Of a stretch of DNA of 64,000 nucleotides, positions 53,145 through 61,791 are shown in pieces. Under the pieces are notes generated by a model that worked only from the letters and a program-made list of their open reading frames with translations, searched no databases and was not told where the DNA came from. The first letter of the stretch is position 1, and the number at the start of each line of letters is the position of its first letter. The DNA is from Velthaea sp965214335 (lineage in GTDB: Bacteria; Vulcanimicrobiota; Vulcanimicrobiia; Vulcanimicrobiales; Vulcanimicrobiaceae). Made by a program: the position numbers and the translations under genes. The stretch lies in the NCBI GenBank assembly GCA_965214335.1, contig CBDCBO010000013.1, forward strand, positions 248,001 through 312,000, read 5' to 3'.

Positions 53145-53489
53145 ATGGACATCGATCTTGCCGACGTACCCCACGGATGTGCACGCGTGCGCCTGACTGA
53201 CGTCGAACGTGACAAACTGCTGCTGAGTTATGCCGCGGAATTAGCCTGGCGCCGCCACGCGCGCGGCGTCCGGCTCAACTACCCTGAATCGATCGCGATT
53301 CTTTCGTCGTTCGTGCTCGAGGGAGCACGCGACGGTACGCCGGTTGCGGATCTGATGGACCGCGGGCGAACCGTATTAACGCGCGACGACGTCATGGACG
53401 GCATTCCCGATATGCTGCACGAAGTGCAAATCGAAGCGACGTTTCCCGACGGCACCAAGCTCGTGACGATTCATGAGCCGATTCCGTGA
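53145..53489 (+). CDS. ureA: Urease gamma subunit
   Basis: I start it at the ATG at 53145, giving 114 residues, about 14 longer than usual; the conserved part begins at RLTDVERDKLLLSYAAELA. Family marks are RARGVRLNYPESIAILSSF-like wording (ARGVRLNYPESIA) and VLTRDDVMDGIPDMLHEVQIEATFPDG. It is the smallest structural subunit of the nickel urease that hydrolyses urea to ammonia and carbon dioxide in the cytoplasm. The ureB GTG overlaps its stop. It opens the operon ureA-B-C-E-F-G-D. Confidence 0.95.
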   Translation: MDIDLADVPHGCARVRLTDVERDKLLLSYAAELAWRRHARGVRLNYPESIAILSSFVLEGARDGTPVADLMDRGRTVLTRDDVMDGIPDMLHEVQIEATFPDGTKLVTIHEPIP

Positions 53490-53785
53490 AGCCCGGCGAA
53501 ATTCTCAGCGCACCCGGAACGCTCGAGTTACGCGCCGGCCGCGACCGCGTGACGGTGCGTGTCGCCAATACCGGCGACCGGCCGATTCAAGTTGGATCGC
53601 ACGCGCATTTCTATGAGGTCAACGACGCGTTGGCGTTCGATCGTGACGCGGCATACGGCATGTGTCTGGATATCGCCGCCGGAACGGCCATCCGGTTTGA
53701 ACCCGGCCTCGCGCGGCCGGTCGAGCTGGTTGCCGTCGGCGGTGAACGGCGCTTCGCCGGCTTGCGCGGGAAAGGCCGCGTATGA
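53486..53785 (+). CDS. ureB: Urease beta subunit
   Basis: The 99-residue protein starts at a GTG overlapping the ureA stop. It has the family opening MKPGEILSAPGTLEL, the core VANTGDRPIQVGSHAHFYEVN and the end GTAIRFEPGLARPVELV. Its length matches stand-alone bacterial UreB. The ureC ATG overlaps its stop (ATGA). Confidence 0.96.
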   Translation: MKPGEILSAPGTLELRAGRDRVTVRVANTGDRPIQVGSHAHFYEVNDALAFDRDAAYGMCLDIAAGTAIRFEPGLARPVELVAVGGERRFAGLRGKGRV

Positions 53786-55494
53786 AGATCGATCGAGCCG
53801 CATACGCGCGTTTGTACGGTCCAACCACCGGCGACCGGATGCGCCTGGCCGACACCAACTTGATCGTCGAAATCGAACGCGATTTTGCCGTCTACGGGGA
53901 TGAAATCACGTTCGGCGGCGGCAAAGTCATACGCGACGGCATGGGTCAACACCCGACCGCGACGCGCGCGGAAGGCGTCCTCGATACGGTCATAACGAAC
54001 GTCGTCGTGATCGACGCGCGCGGCATTTTCAAGGCCGACGTCGGCTTACGCGACGGCCGTATCCGGGGCATCGGCAAGGCCGGCAATCCGTGGTTGCAGG
54101 ACGGCGTAACACCGGACATGATCGTTGGCGCATCAACGGAAGCCATCGCCGGCGAAGGGTTGATTCTTACCGCCGGCGCGGTCGACGCGCACGTCCATTA
54201 CATTTGTCCGCAGCAGGTGAACGCCGCAATTTCAAGCGGCGTAACGACGTTGCTCGGCGGCGGAACGGGGCCGGCTTCGGGGACGAACGCAACGACCTGT
54301 ACGCCCGGCGCGTGGCATCTCGCGCGCATGATCGCGGCGACCGACGCTTTACCGGTCAACATCGGCTTCCTCGGCAAAGGCAACGCTTCGAGCGAGGCGG
54401 CGCTCTACGAGCAGATCGCGGCCGGTGCGATGGGCCTCAAACTTCACGAGGATTGGGGTACGACACCGGTTGCGATCGACACGGCGCTGCGGGTCGCCGA
54501 CGCTTGCGACGTGCAGGTAGCCATTCATACCGATACGCTCAACGAGATGGGCTTCGTCGAAGAAACATTGCGCGCGATCGCCGGGCGAACGATTCATACC
54601 TACCACACGGAAGGCGCCGGCGGCGGCCACGCACCCGACATCATTCGCGTCGCCGGCGAATCGTACGTCTTGCCGTCGTCGACCAATCCGACGCGCCCGT
54701 ATACGGTTAACACACTGGCCGAGCATCTGGACATGCTCATGGTGTGCCATCATCTCGACCCGTCGATCCCTGAAGACGTCGCGTTCGCCGATTCACGCAT
54801 TCGGGGCGAAACGATCGCGGCTGAAGACATCCTGCACGACCTCGGCGCGATCAGCATGATCAGCTCCGACTCGCAAGCCATGGGTCGGGTCGGCGAAGTC
54901 ATCATGCGCACCTGGCAGACCGCCCACAAGATGCGCGAACTGCGCGGGCCGCTGGCCGGCGAGCGGGCCGGCAGCGATAACGAACGCGTGAAACGGTATG
55001 TCGCGAAGTACACGCTCAATCCGGCGATCGCGCACGGCGTGGCGCATGAAGTCGGCTCGGTCGAAGTGGGGAAGCTGGCCGATCTCGTGCTCTGGCATCC
55101 GGCGTTCTTCGGCTTTCGACCGGAATTAGTCATCAAAGGCGGCACGATCGCGTGGGCGGCGATGGGCGATCCGGCGGCGTCGATTCCGACCCCGCAACCG
55201 GTCCGGATGCGGCCGATGTGGGGCGCTTACGGCAGCGCGCCGCAGGCCGGCGGCGTGACCTTCGTCTCGCAAGCGGCGCTCGACGGCGGTTTTCCGCCCG
55301 CGTCACCTGCCGGACGCCGCTTTGTCGCGGTTCGCGGCTGTCGCACGATCGGCAAACGCGACATGGTGCACAATGCCGCGACGCCGCGGATCACCGTCGA
55401 CCCGCGGACCTACGAAGTGCGTGCCGATGATGAACTCCTGACCTGCGAACCGGCGGTTAGCCTGCCGCTCGCGCAACGGTACGCGCTGTTTTGA
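53782..55494 (+). CDS. ureC: Urease alpha subunit, catalytic
   Basis: The 570-residue protein has every nickel-site residue at a constant +3 offset to Klebsiella UreC. His137 and His139 are in DAHVHYICPQQ, the carbamylated Lys220 is in GLKLHEDWG, and His249 and His275 follow. The flap has Cys322-His323 (VCHHLD) and Asp363 is in SSDSQAMGRVGE. It should form the active dinickel enzyme with UreA and UreB. It is coupled on both sides by stop-start overlaps. Confidence 0.97.
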   Translation: MKIDRAAYARLYGPTTGDRMRLADTNLIVEIERDFAVYGDEITFGGGKVIRDGMGQHPTATRAEGVLDTVITNVVVIDARGIFKADVGLRDGRIRGIGKAGNPWLQDGVTPDMIVGASTEAIAGEGLILTAGAVDAHVHYICPQQVNAAISSGVTTLLGGGTGPASGTNATTCTPGAWHLARMIAATDALPVNIGFLGKGNASSEAALYEQIAAGAMGLKLHEDWGTTPVAIDTALRVADACDVQVAIHTDTLNEMGFVEETLRAIAGRTIHTYHTEGAGGGHAPDIIRVAGESYVLPSSTNPTRPYTVNTLAEHLDMLMVCHHLDPSIPEDVAFADSRIRGETIAAEDILHDLGAISMISSDSQAMGRVGEVIMRTWQTAHKMRELRGPLAGERAGSDNERVKRYVAKYTLNPAIAHGVAHEVGSVEVGKLADLVLWHPAFFGFRPELVIKGGTIAWAAMGDPAASIPTPQPVRMRPMWGAYGSAPQAGGVTFVSQAALDGGFPPASPAGRRFVAVRGCRTIGKRDMVHNAATPRITVDPRTYEVRADDELLTCEPAVSLPLAQRYALF

Positions 55495-55949
55495 GTGTGC
55501 TCGTACGCAGCACCGCGCTTGGCAATCTCGCCGATTTCGCAATCGGACCGCGCACGGTCGAACGGATCCACGTGCCTTCGGATGACCTCGCAAAGCGCGT
55601 GCTGCGCTTCACGACGAGCGCCGGTGACGTTGGTCTCCGCTATACCGGCGCGGAACGGCTGCGCGACGGTGACGTGGTGTTCGCCGATGAGCGGGTCGTC
55701 GTTGCCGTAAGCGTCGACCCCGACGACGTGCTGGTGTTACGGCCGCACACAATCCCTGCCGCGATCGAAATCGCGCATGCGCTCGGCAATCGTCATCTTC
55801 CGCTGCAGCTCCGTGGCGATGCGATCGTCGTTCGCTACGATCCGTTGATCGAAGCGCTCGCCGCCGAACGCGGCGTCCCGGCCGAACGCGCGGCGCTGGT
55901 GGTCGCAGCACCCTTCCGGCACGCCCACGCGCCACACGCGCATGACTGA
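55491..55949 (+). CDS. ureE: Urease accessory nickel chaperone
   Basis: The 152-residue protein starts at a TTG overlapping the ureC stop; a GTG two codons later is possible. It has the peptide-binding part (LRFTTSAGDVGLRY) and the metal domain with AIEIAHALGNRHLPLQL, whose His binds nickel between two monomers. The short tail HAHAPHAHD is His-rich, as in many UreE proteins that store nickel. It delivers nickel to the urease apoenzyme with UreG. The end overlaps ureF by 8 bases. Confidence 0.93.
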   Translation: MSVLVRSTALGNLADFAIGPRTVERIHVPSDDLAKRVLRFTTSAGDVGLRYTGAERLRDGDVVFADERVVVAVSVDPDDVLVLRPHTIPAAIEIAHALGNRHLPLQLRGDAIVVRYDPLIEALAAERGVPAERAALVVAAPFRHAHAPHAHD

Positions 55950-56616
55950 TCTCGCAGCGCTGCTCCAGTTGGCCGACGCAGCGTTTCCGGCCGGCGGATT
56001 CGGTCATTCGTTTGGACTTGAAACGGCTATCGTCGCCGGGCGGGTTCACGATGCCGCGTCGCTTGCGCACTGGATCGAAACCTATCTCGTCGACGGTTGT
56101 GCAACGATGGACGGCGCGGCGATGACGTTGCTGCTGCGCGGTAGCGCGACGGTCGCCGCGCTCGACGAGCGGGTCGGAGCCGCGCAACCCAACGCCGAGA
56201 TTCGGCGCGCCAACACGCATCTGTCGCGCGCGACCCTCGATACGTACCTTGCGATGGGGCTTACCGATTCGAACATTACCGCCTATCGGACCGCCATCGC
56301 CGACCGTCACGCGACCGGCATTCACGCCTTGGCCGTGGCGCTCGGGTATCGCGCGATCGGCGCAACGCTCGAGACGACGCTCGAAGCGCACGCTACAACG
56401 ATCGTCACGGCGTGTGCGTCGGTGGCGGCGCGTGCCGTTCCGCTCGGCCAGCGTGACATCGCGCGCATCCGTTGGAACCTGCGGCCGGCGATCGCGACCT
56501 TCGTGCGGCGCGCCGGCTCGGCTTGCCGGTTCGACGACCTCGCCGCCAGTGCGGTCCGCTGCGAGATCGACGGTTTGCTGCACCGGCGGCTACCGGCCAG
56601 ACTGTTCGCCTCATGA
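55942..56616 (+). CDS. ureF: Urease accessory protein
   Basis: The 224-residue helical protein has the UreF opening LLQLADAAFPAGGFGHSFGLE and the conserved ATLDTYLAMGLTD-like centre with IHALAVALGYRAIG. UreF bridges UreD and UreG in the maturation complex and acts on its GTPase. Its stop overlaps the ATG of ureG (ATGA). Confidence 0.93.
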   Translation: MTDLAALLQLADAAFPAGGFGHSFGLETAIVAGRVHDAASLAHWIETYLVDGCATMDGAAMTLLLRGSATVAALDERVGAAQPNAEIRRANTHLSRATLDTYLAMGLTDSNITAYRTAIADRHATGIHALAVALGYRAIGATLETTLEAHATTIVTACASVAARAVPLGQRDIARIRWNLRPAIATFVRRAGSACRFDDLAASAVRCEIDGLLHRRLPARLFAS

Positions 56617-57221
56617 GCGCGACGCGCATCGGCATCGGCGGTCCGGTCGGTGCCGGAAAAACCGCGCTCGTCGAACATCTCGCTCGCGCCTTCGGCACGC
56701 GCGTCGAGATGGCGGTCGTGACGAACGACATCTACACGCAAGAAGACGCCCAAATCCTAGTCCGCAGCGGCTGCCTTCCGGCCGACCGGATCGTCGGGGT
56801 CGAAACCGGCGGCTGTCCGCATACGGCGATCCGCGAAGATGCGTCGATGAATTTGCAAGCGATCGCCGATCTCGAGACGCGCTTTCCGGCGCTCGAACTC
56901 GTGATCATCGAAAGCGGCGGAGATAATCTGGCCGCGACGTTCAGTCCGGATCTGGCCGACGTCACGATCTACGTCATCGATGTGGCCGGCGGTGACAAGA
57001 TTCCAGCCAAAGGCGGCCCGGGTATCATGCGCGCCGACCTGCTCGTCATCAACAAGATCGATTTGGCCCCCTATGTCGGCGCGAGCTTGGAACGCATGCG
57101 GCGGGATGCCCAAGCAGCGCGCGCGGAACGTCCGTTCGTCTTCACCGATTTGCGCGGTGGCACGGGAGTGGCGGAGGTCATTCGTTTCGTCGAGCGCGCG
57201 GCGTTGCTCGATATCGGGTGA
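56613..57221 (+). CDS. ureG: Urease accessory GTPase
   Basis: The ATG at 56613 overlaps the ureF stop, giving 202 residues. The P-loop is IGGPVGAGKTALVEHLAR. Further family marks are VTNDIYTQEDAQIL, the metal motif GGCPHTAIREDAS (Cys-Pro-His), IIESGGDNLAATFSPDL and VINKIDLAPYVGA. UreG hydrolyses GTP while passing nickel to urease. Its stop overlaps the GTG of ureD. Confidence 0.97.
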   Translation: MSATRIGIGGPVGAGKTALVEHLARAFGTRVEMAVVTNDIYTQEDAQILVRSGCLPADRIVGVETGGCPHTAIREDASMNLQAIADLETRFPALELVIIESGGDNLAATFSPDLADVTIYVIDVAGGDKIPAKGGPGIMRADLLVINKIDLAPYVGASLERMRRDAQAARAERPFVFTDLRGGTGVAEVIRFVERAALLDIG

Positions 57222-58027
57222 GTGCCGGGCGCGGCTCGCTGACGCTCGTGACGCGCCGAAGCGCACGCCGCACGGTACTCGAACGCATTCACTATGACGG
57301 CATCTCGCGCTGCAGCCGCAGCTTCGCCGACGATGATGCCGCTCGCATCGTCGTATCGCAACTCGGACCGGGCGTCGTCCGAGGCGATCGCACGATCTTG
57401 ACGGGGCGCCTGCGCGCGGGCAGCCATCTCATCGTCACCCAGCAAACGACGACGCGAATACTGGGCGGCCCCGCACCCTCGACGGCACGCGCGCACTGGA
57501 CGCTCGACGCCGGCGCGACGCTCCAGCTCATCGGCGAGCCGCTCATCGCGTCGGCCGACGCCGACTATGCGGCGACGACCGAAATCGATCTGGGCGACGG
57601 TGCGCGCGTCGTCATGAGCGAAATCGCGCACGTGCCGCATTCCGCACGCGTGCGGTTGCACACCATCATCCGCAGCGGCAAGCGCGAAGTGCTCTACGAC
57701 GCCGTAGAGGCCGCCGCGGCCGCGCCGTGCGTTGTCGGAACGTTTGCCGTGATCGGTTTATCGCCGCCGGAACTATCAGCCGCGCTTGACGCACTCGATG
57801 CGCATAGCGATGCGCGGACCGATGTGGCAACTGGGGTGGGTGCGCTCTCCCAGGGTGTTTTCGCGCGCGTCTTAGGCACCGATGTCTGGGCCGTTCGCTC
57901 GATGCTGCTAACGTGCGTTACGCTCGCCGACCGGTTGCTGCGGCCGCTGCCGGCCGCCGCACCAGCGCTGGGACTGCCACCTGATTTTAACACCGAATCG
58001 CCGTGCGGGCGCGTTGCAGAGTCATGA
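57218..58027 (+). CDS. ureD: Urease accessory scaffold protein (UreD/UreH)
   Basis: The 269-residue protein starts at a GTG overlapping the ureG stop. The family pattern GPGVVRGDRTILTGRLRAGS and LIVTQQTTTRILGG is clear, followed by ADADYAATTEIDLGDGARV. UreD binds the urease apoenzyme and channels nickel from UreG. Placing ureD last, after ureG, is common outside enterobacteria. The next small gene overlaps its stop (ATGA). Confidence 0.9.
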   Translation: MSAGRGSLTLVTRRSARRTVLERIHYDGISRCSRSFADDDAARIVVSQLGPGVVRGDRTILTGRLRAGSHLIVTQQTTTRILGGPAPSTARAHWTLDAGATLQLIGEPLIASADADYAATTEIDLGDGARVVMSEIAHVPHSARVRLHTIIRSGKREVLYDAVEAAAAAPCVVGTFAVIGLSPPELSAALDALDAHSDARTDVATGVGALSQGVFARVLGTDVWAVRSMLLTCVTLADRLLRPLPAAAPALGLPPDFNTESPCGRVAES

Positions 58028-58356
58028 TGCGCATACACACCGGGTTCACCCACTTCGCCGCGGGCCTGCTGTTGGCTTCGAGCGTGAGCACCGCCGCGGT
58101 GCTGGCAACTTCCGCCCCGGCGGCGGCAGGCGTCGTCGTTTCGGTCGGGTTCGGCGGCGCGCCGGGCTACCACTGGGCCCGTTGGCACGACGGCTACGGC
58201 TGGCACCGTCGCTGGGCGCCCTACGGCTGGGTTGCGCCGGTCGGTTTCATCGCACCGCCGCGCTACGCGTATCCGGTTCGGGTCGGCTATGCGCGACCGT
58301 ATTACTGGCGCGCCTATCATGGCTGGTACGGCTACCCGCACCGGTATTACCGCTAA
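58024..58356 (+). CDS. Small exported Tyr/Trp/His-rich protein coupled to the urease operon
   Basis: The ATG at 58024 overlaps the ureD stop, giving 110 residues. A signal peptide is visible (AAGLLLASSVSTAAVLATSAPAAAG). The mature part is aromatic and His-rich, with WHDGYGWHRRWAPYGWV and AYHGWYGYPHRYYR. It resembles the short YXWGXW-like exported proteins of this genome. Its coupling to the urease genes is notable, and metal binding in the periplasm is a possibility but not shown. Confidence 0.75.
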   Translation: MMRIHTGFTHFAAGLLLASSVSTAAVLATSAPAAAGVVVSVGFGGAPGYHWARWHDGYGWHRRWAPYGWVAPVGFIAPPRYAYPVRVGYARPYYWRAYHGWYGYPHRYYR

Positions 58357-58401
58357 CCGCTAGGTGCTCTTCGCCATTCACTAGCCACGTCAGCGGTGGC
58401 C

Positions 58402-58417
58402 GCCGCGCCGGCGCGGC
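58402..58417. repeat. 16-bp perfect GC palindrome between convergent genes
   Basis: GCCGCGCCGGCGCGGC is its own reverse complement. It lies between the convergent small protein genes ending at 58356 and 58417, flanked by CTAGCC/GGCTAG arms at 58381 and 58415. It has no T-run but could stop transcription from both sides. Confidence 0.5.
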
Positions 58418-58593
58418 TAGCGGGCCGGCGGCGTTATACCGCTCGTAGGTTGTTCGACCAACGGCGGTGACGGTGCACGGTCCGGCTCATGCGTCGCCGG
58501 TGCAAAGCCGGTTTCACCATCGCCCAAGTCGACGGCATTGGCTTGTTCGCGGAGACGGTCGGGATCGAAACGTGGAATCGGCGTGTCGGTCAT
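58417..58593 (-). CDS. 58-residue proline-rich protein downstream of the cytochrome c gene
   Basis: The ATG at 58593 is preceded by CGGAGGTACAAAAACGT, a strong ribosome binding site 10 bases upstream. This supports translation despite the small size. The protein starts MTDTPIPRFDPDRLREQANA and is rich in Pro and acidic residues with no membrane segment. It is about 120 bases downstream of the cytochrome c gene on the same strand. No family is recognised. Confidence 0.55.
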   Translation of the reverse strand: MTDTPIPRFDPDRLREQANAVDLGDGETGFAPATHEPDRAPSPPLVEQPTSGITPPAR

Positions 58594-58717
58594 ACGTTTT
58601 TGTACCTCCGATCCGGCGGGAAGCGGCGATGAGCGTCGGTACGGCCATCGAAACTGGCGTTCGATAGCCGCAAAGAGCGAGCCGGACGACCCGCTCGTCG
58701 CATTGCGACGCCGGCGC

Positions 58718-59947
58718 TTATTTAAGCGCGCACGTCCCAAGTTTGGTGTCGGTGGGTTTCGCACCATCGACCGGTCCGAGATGTACGGTCGCGAGCGCCG
58801 GGACTTCCGTTTTCGGGAACGGGTTGTTACCGGCGGGATAGCAGTTCGACGCCAGCAGAAACGCCATAACATTTGCGTATTGCTCGGGGGTCAACGTGCC
58901 GGGGTTGTTGAGCGGCATGTTTTCGACTACGAGCGTGCGGAGATCGGTCAACGTCCACTTATTGTTTTTCACCGTATTGAGAAATTCCGTACCGGCAACT
59001 CCAGGCGCTGCCACGCCTTGCAAATTAGCACCGTGACACGATACGCAATTTGCATTGAAGACCGTCTGGCCGGCGCGCGCCTGAGCGACGGTGTACGAGG
59101 CCGGGTTGACCGCGGTGCCCGATGTGGCGGGCGCATCGACGGCGACGAGCGGCGGCGAAAGCTCGGCAACACGCCGCACGGCGCGGGTGCGTTCGAGATG
59201 CGATGAACGGCACAACGTCGCGACTTGGACGGTATCGCGCGTATAAAGCACCACGGCATCGCCGCTCACGACAACGCGGCTGACACTCATCTCTTGCGGA
59301 ATCGGTGAAGCCGCGCGACGCGGTAAGGCAACGTAGGCGAGATGACCGTTGACGACGCCATAAGCGGGTCCGTGTGAGGGCAGGCTGCAGCCCGATACCG
59401 TGGACGCGCCGGCGGGCACGCCGAGTGAGGTGTTGGCGAGCGCGCCGCTCAAGCCGCCCAAGACGCCGCCTTCCGACGGACGGCCGCTGGCCAGCGCGAG
59501 GTTCGCCATCGCTTCGGTCAGATCGGTTTCGTAATCTTCCATTTGTTTTTCGTGCATCGCATCATGCAGGTTCACGACGACGGCGAGCAGATTCGCTTTT
59601 GCGCCCTGCATCGCCGGCGTCCATAAGGCGTCATCGCGGCGGTCGAGCAGACGATCGATATTGCCCAAGGCGCCGTTACCGTCGCCGGGGTCGCCGTCTT
59701 CGGTTTTATACTCACGGTCGGTTTGACCGACGACCGCGTTGAGTGCACGTTGCGCGGAGTGCACGAACGCCACATGTCCGACGACTTGCGAATCTTCGAT
59801 ATGAATGATTTCAGCTCGAGCAGCTTCGATATCGGATATTGCCGCGATTGCGGTGCGGTGATCGTCGCTGGTGGCATTTCCGGGGGACGCACCGGCCAGA
59901 GCGCAGGCCAGCAAGCCGGTCAGGGTGAGCGCAAACGTGCGTTTCAT
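58718..59947 (-). CDS. Exported cytochrome c with a novel N-terminal domain
   Basis: From the ATG at 59947, 3-4 bases after GAGGATC, the protein has 409 residues and a signal peptide (LTLTGLLACALAGASPGNA). Residues ~30-270 form an unrecognised mixed domain: helical at first (IEAARAEIIHIEDSQ, ANLLAVVVNLHDAM), then strand-rich. The C-terminal ~110 residues are a class I cytochrome c with CVSCH (Cys301, Cys304, His305) and the likely distal Met344 in VVENMPLNNPG. It lies next to and after the PQQ dehydrogenase gene on the same strand, so it should accept its electrons. Confidence 0.85.
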   Translation of the reverse strand: MKRTFALTLTGLLACALAGASPGNATSDDHRTAIAAISDIEAARAEIIHIEDSQVVGHVAFVHSAQRALNAVVGQTDREYKTEDGDPGDGNGALGNIDRLLDRRDDALWTPAMQGAKANLLAVVVNLHDAMHEKQMEDYETDLTEAMANLALASGRPSEGGVLGGLSGALANTSLGVPAGASTVSGCSLPSHGPAYGVVNGHLAYVALPRRAASPIPQEMSVSRVVVSGDAVVLYTRDTVQVATLCRSSHLERTRAVRRVAELSPPLVAVDAPATSGTAVNPASYTVAQARAGQTVFNANCVSCHGANLQGVAAPGVAGTEFLNTVKNNKWTLTDLRTLVVENMPLNNPGTLTPEQYANVMAFLLASNCYPAGNNPFPKTEVPALATVHLGPVDGAKPTDTKLGTCALK

Positions 59948-60162
59948 CGATCCTCGTTTTGTACGGTGGTGCGGCGCGGGCCCTCCGAGCGAGCGTCGCC
60001 GTTGTCGGACCGGTCCGTGGACCGATCCGACAGCGTTGCTGCGCAGCGAAGCGCGGTTTGTTACGACTTCCGCGGCGGTAGTGTCGGCTCGACGAACGGC
60101 TCGGGCCGAGCCCAAACGAATTCGTCGATCCTTGCTAAGCCGAGTCGGTCAGAGTCGAATCG

Positions 60163-61791
60163 CTAGAGTGAGAACGCGGAAAGCATCGATCCCGCGGCAC
60201 TGGTCTTCGAGATTTCAGGAACGGTTTGATTGCCCGGCTGCCCCGAAGCGACCACGATATATTCCTTGTCCTCGACGGTGTACGCCGACGGGGGCGCGAG
60301 AATTGGCGAGCCGGTTGCGAACTTCCAAAGAACGTTTCCGCTTTTGGCATCGTACGCATCGAACGTGCCGTCGAGTTCGCCCGTGAAGACGACGCCGGTG
60401 CCCAGCGAGAGCGCGCCGCCGACTGCCGGTAACGACAGCTTCTTGCGCCAAGCGAATTGGCCGGTGCTGATGTCAACGGCGTTCATCCAGCCGGTGTTCG
60501 GTCCGCTCAACGCCGGGAATGTTCCGCCGATGAAAAACTGCCCGGCGAGATAGGTGGCGCGGCCGTTCGATTTCCAAATGCCGCATTCGTCGACACTTGG
60601 GACGTAGAACGTGTTGGTCTCCGGCATGTAGCTTCCGCCGTTATACTCAACGCCGCCGTTGGTGTTCGGGCACGCCAGATTTCCTTCGACGTTGGGATCG
60701 GTGTCTTGGCCTTTTTGCGTGCTCACCGCGAGATGATGCACGAGTTGCCCGGTGGTTGCGTCGAGAACCCAGAAATTACCGCCTTTATCCCCCGAGGCAA
60801 CGAGCTGACGCTGCGCGCCGGCGACCGTGCCGGTGAAAAGGACGGGCGGCATCGCCGGATCCCAATCGTGGGTGTCGTGCGGAATGAATTGATAGTACCA
60901 TTTGAGCTTGGGCTGCATGCCGCTAATATCAAGGGCAACCATCGAATTCGAGTAGAGATTCGTGCCCTTCCGAACGGTGCCTAAGAAGTCCGGCTGCGGG
61001 TTGCCGAGATCGAGATAGAGTGTCTGCGTTGCTTGGTCGATTGCAACGCCGCTCCAAACGGCGGCTCCGCCTCGCTTCCAAGAATCGCCCGACCAGGTCT
61101 CGTGGCCCGGTTCGCCCGGCCCGGGTACGGTGTTCCACTCCCAGACGCGTTTGCCGGTCGCGGCATCGAACGCCGTGATGTAGCCGATGCCACCCCAATC
61201 GCCGTTCGAGGCGCCTTCGAGCAACATGCCCTTATATGGAACCGGGGCCATGGTGTAAAACGTGTTCGATTGATCGTGCACGCCGACGACATCCCAGACC
61301 TTGGCGCCGGTGTTCGCATCGAGCGCGATGAGGTGACCGTCGAGGGTTCCGACGAAGACTTTGCCGTCGAGCAGCGCGACGCCGCGATTGGCCGAGAATG
61401 CGATGACATGCGGGGCATAGCTGAACTTCCACTTTTGAACGCCGGTCTTCGCATCGAGCGCATAGATATTGTCGTGCGCTGAGGTAATGAACAGCATTCC
61501 GTTATAGGCGATCGGCGCGGTTTCGAGCGGGCTGTCATCATCGATCTTGAAAGTCCAAGCTTTCTTGAGCGATGAAACGTTGCGCGTGTTGATCTGCGAG
61601 GTTTGCAGATAGCGATTGCCGGTATAATCGTGCGCCGGAAGCACCCAGTTATTGCTGTCGCCGCCGGCTGCCGCGAAGGTATCGTTGGTCGGCCACGTTC
61701 CCTGCGCGCCGACGCGAGGGGTCGCCATGGCGAGCCCGGCAACAAGCAGGGCGCCAAGAAATGCGACCGGCCGTGAGATCTTCCTAATCAA
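60163..61791 (-). CDS. PQQ-dependent alcohol dehydrogenase (quinoprotein), type I
   Basis: The start is a TTG at 61791, placed 6 bases after AAGGAG, giving 542 residues with a signal peptide (PVAFLGALLVAGLAMA). The eight-bladed propeller is clear: NRYLQTSQINTRNVSSLK, KIDDDSPLETAPIAYNGMLF, NIYALDAKTGVQKW, GYITAFDAATGKRVWEW. The probable catalytic Asp lies in FIPHDTHDWDPAMPPVLF (Asp309/Asp311). The vicinal Cys-Cys pair that most methanol and ethanol dehydrogenases carry under PQQ is missing; that place reads VIAFSANRGVALLDGK. It is a periplasmic enzyme that passes electrons to the cytochrome c gene 215 bases downstream. The substrate is unknown. Confidence 0.88.
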   Translation of the reverse strand: MIRKISRPVAFLGALLVAGLAMATPRVGAQGTWPTNDTFAAAGGDSNNWVLPAHDYTGNRYLQTSQINTRNVSSLKKAWTFKIDDDSPLETAPIAYNGMLFITSAHDNIYALDAKTGVQKWKFSYAPHVIAFSANRGVALLDGKVFVGTLDGHLIALDANTGAKVWDVVGVHDQSNTFYTMAPVPYKGMLLEGASNGDWGGIGYITAFDAATGKRVWEWNTVPGPGEPGHETWSGDSWKRGGAAVWSGVAIDQATQTLYLDLGNPQPDFLGTVRKGTNLYSNSMVALDISGMQPKLKWYYQFIPHDTHDWDPAMPPVLFTGTVAGAQRQLVASGDKGGNFWVLDATTGQLVHHLAVSTQKGQDTDPNVEGNLACPNTNGGVEYNGGSYMPETNTFYVPSVDECGIWKSNGRATYLAGQFFIGGTFPALSGPNTGWMNAVDISTGQFAWRKKLSLPAVGGALSLGTGVVFTGELDGTFDAYDAKSGNVLWKFATGSPILAPPSAYTVEDKEYIVVASGQPGNQTVPEISKTSAAGSMLSAFSL

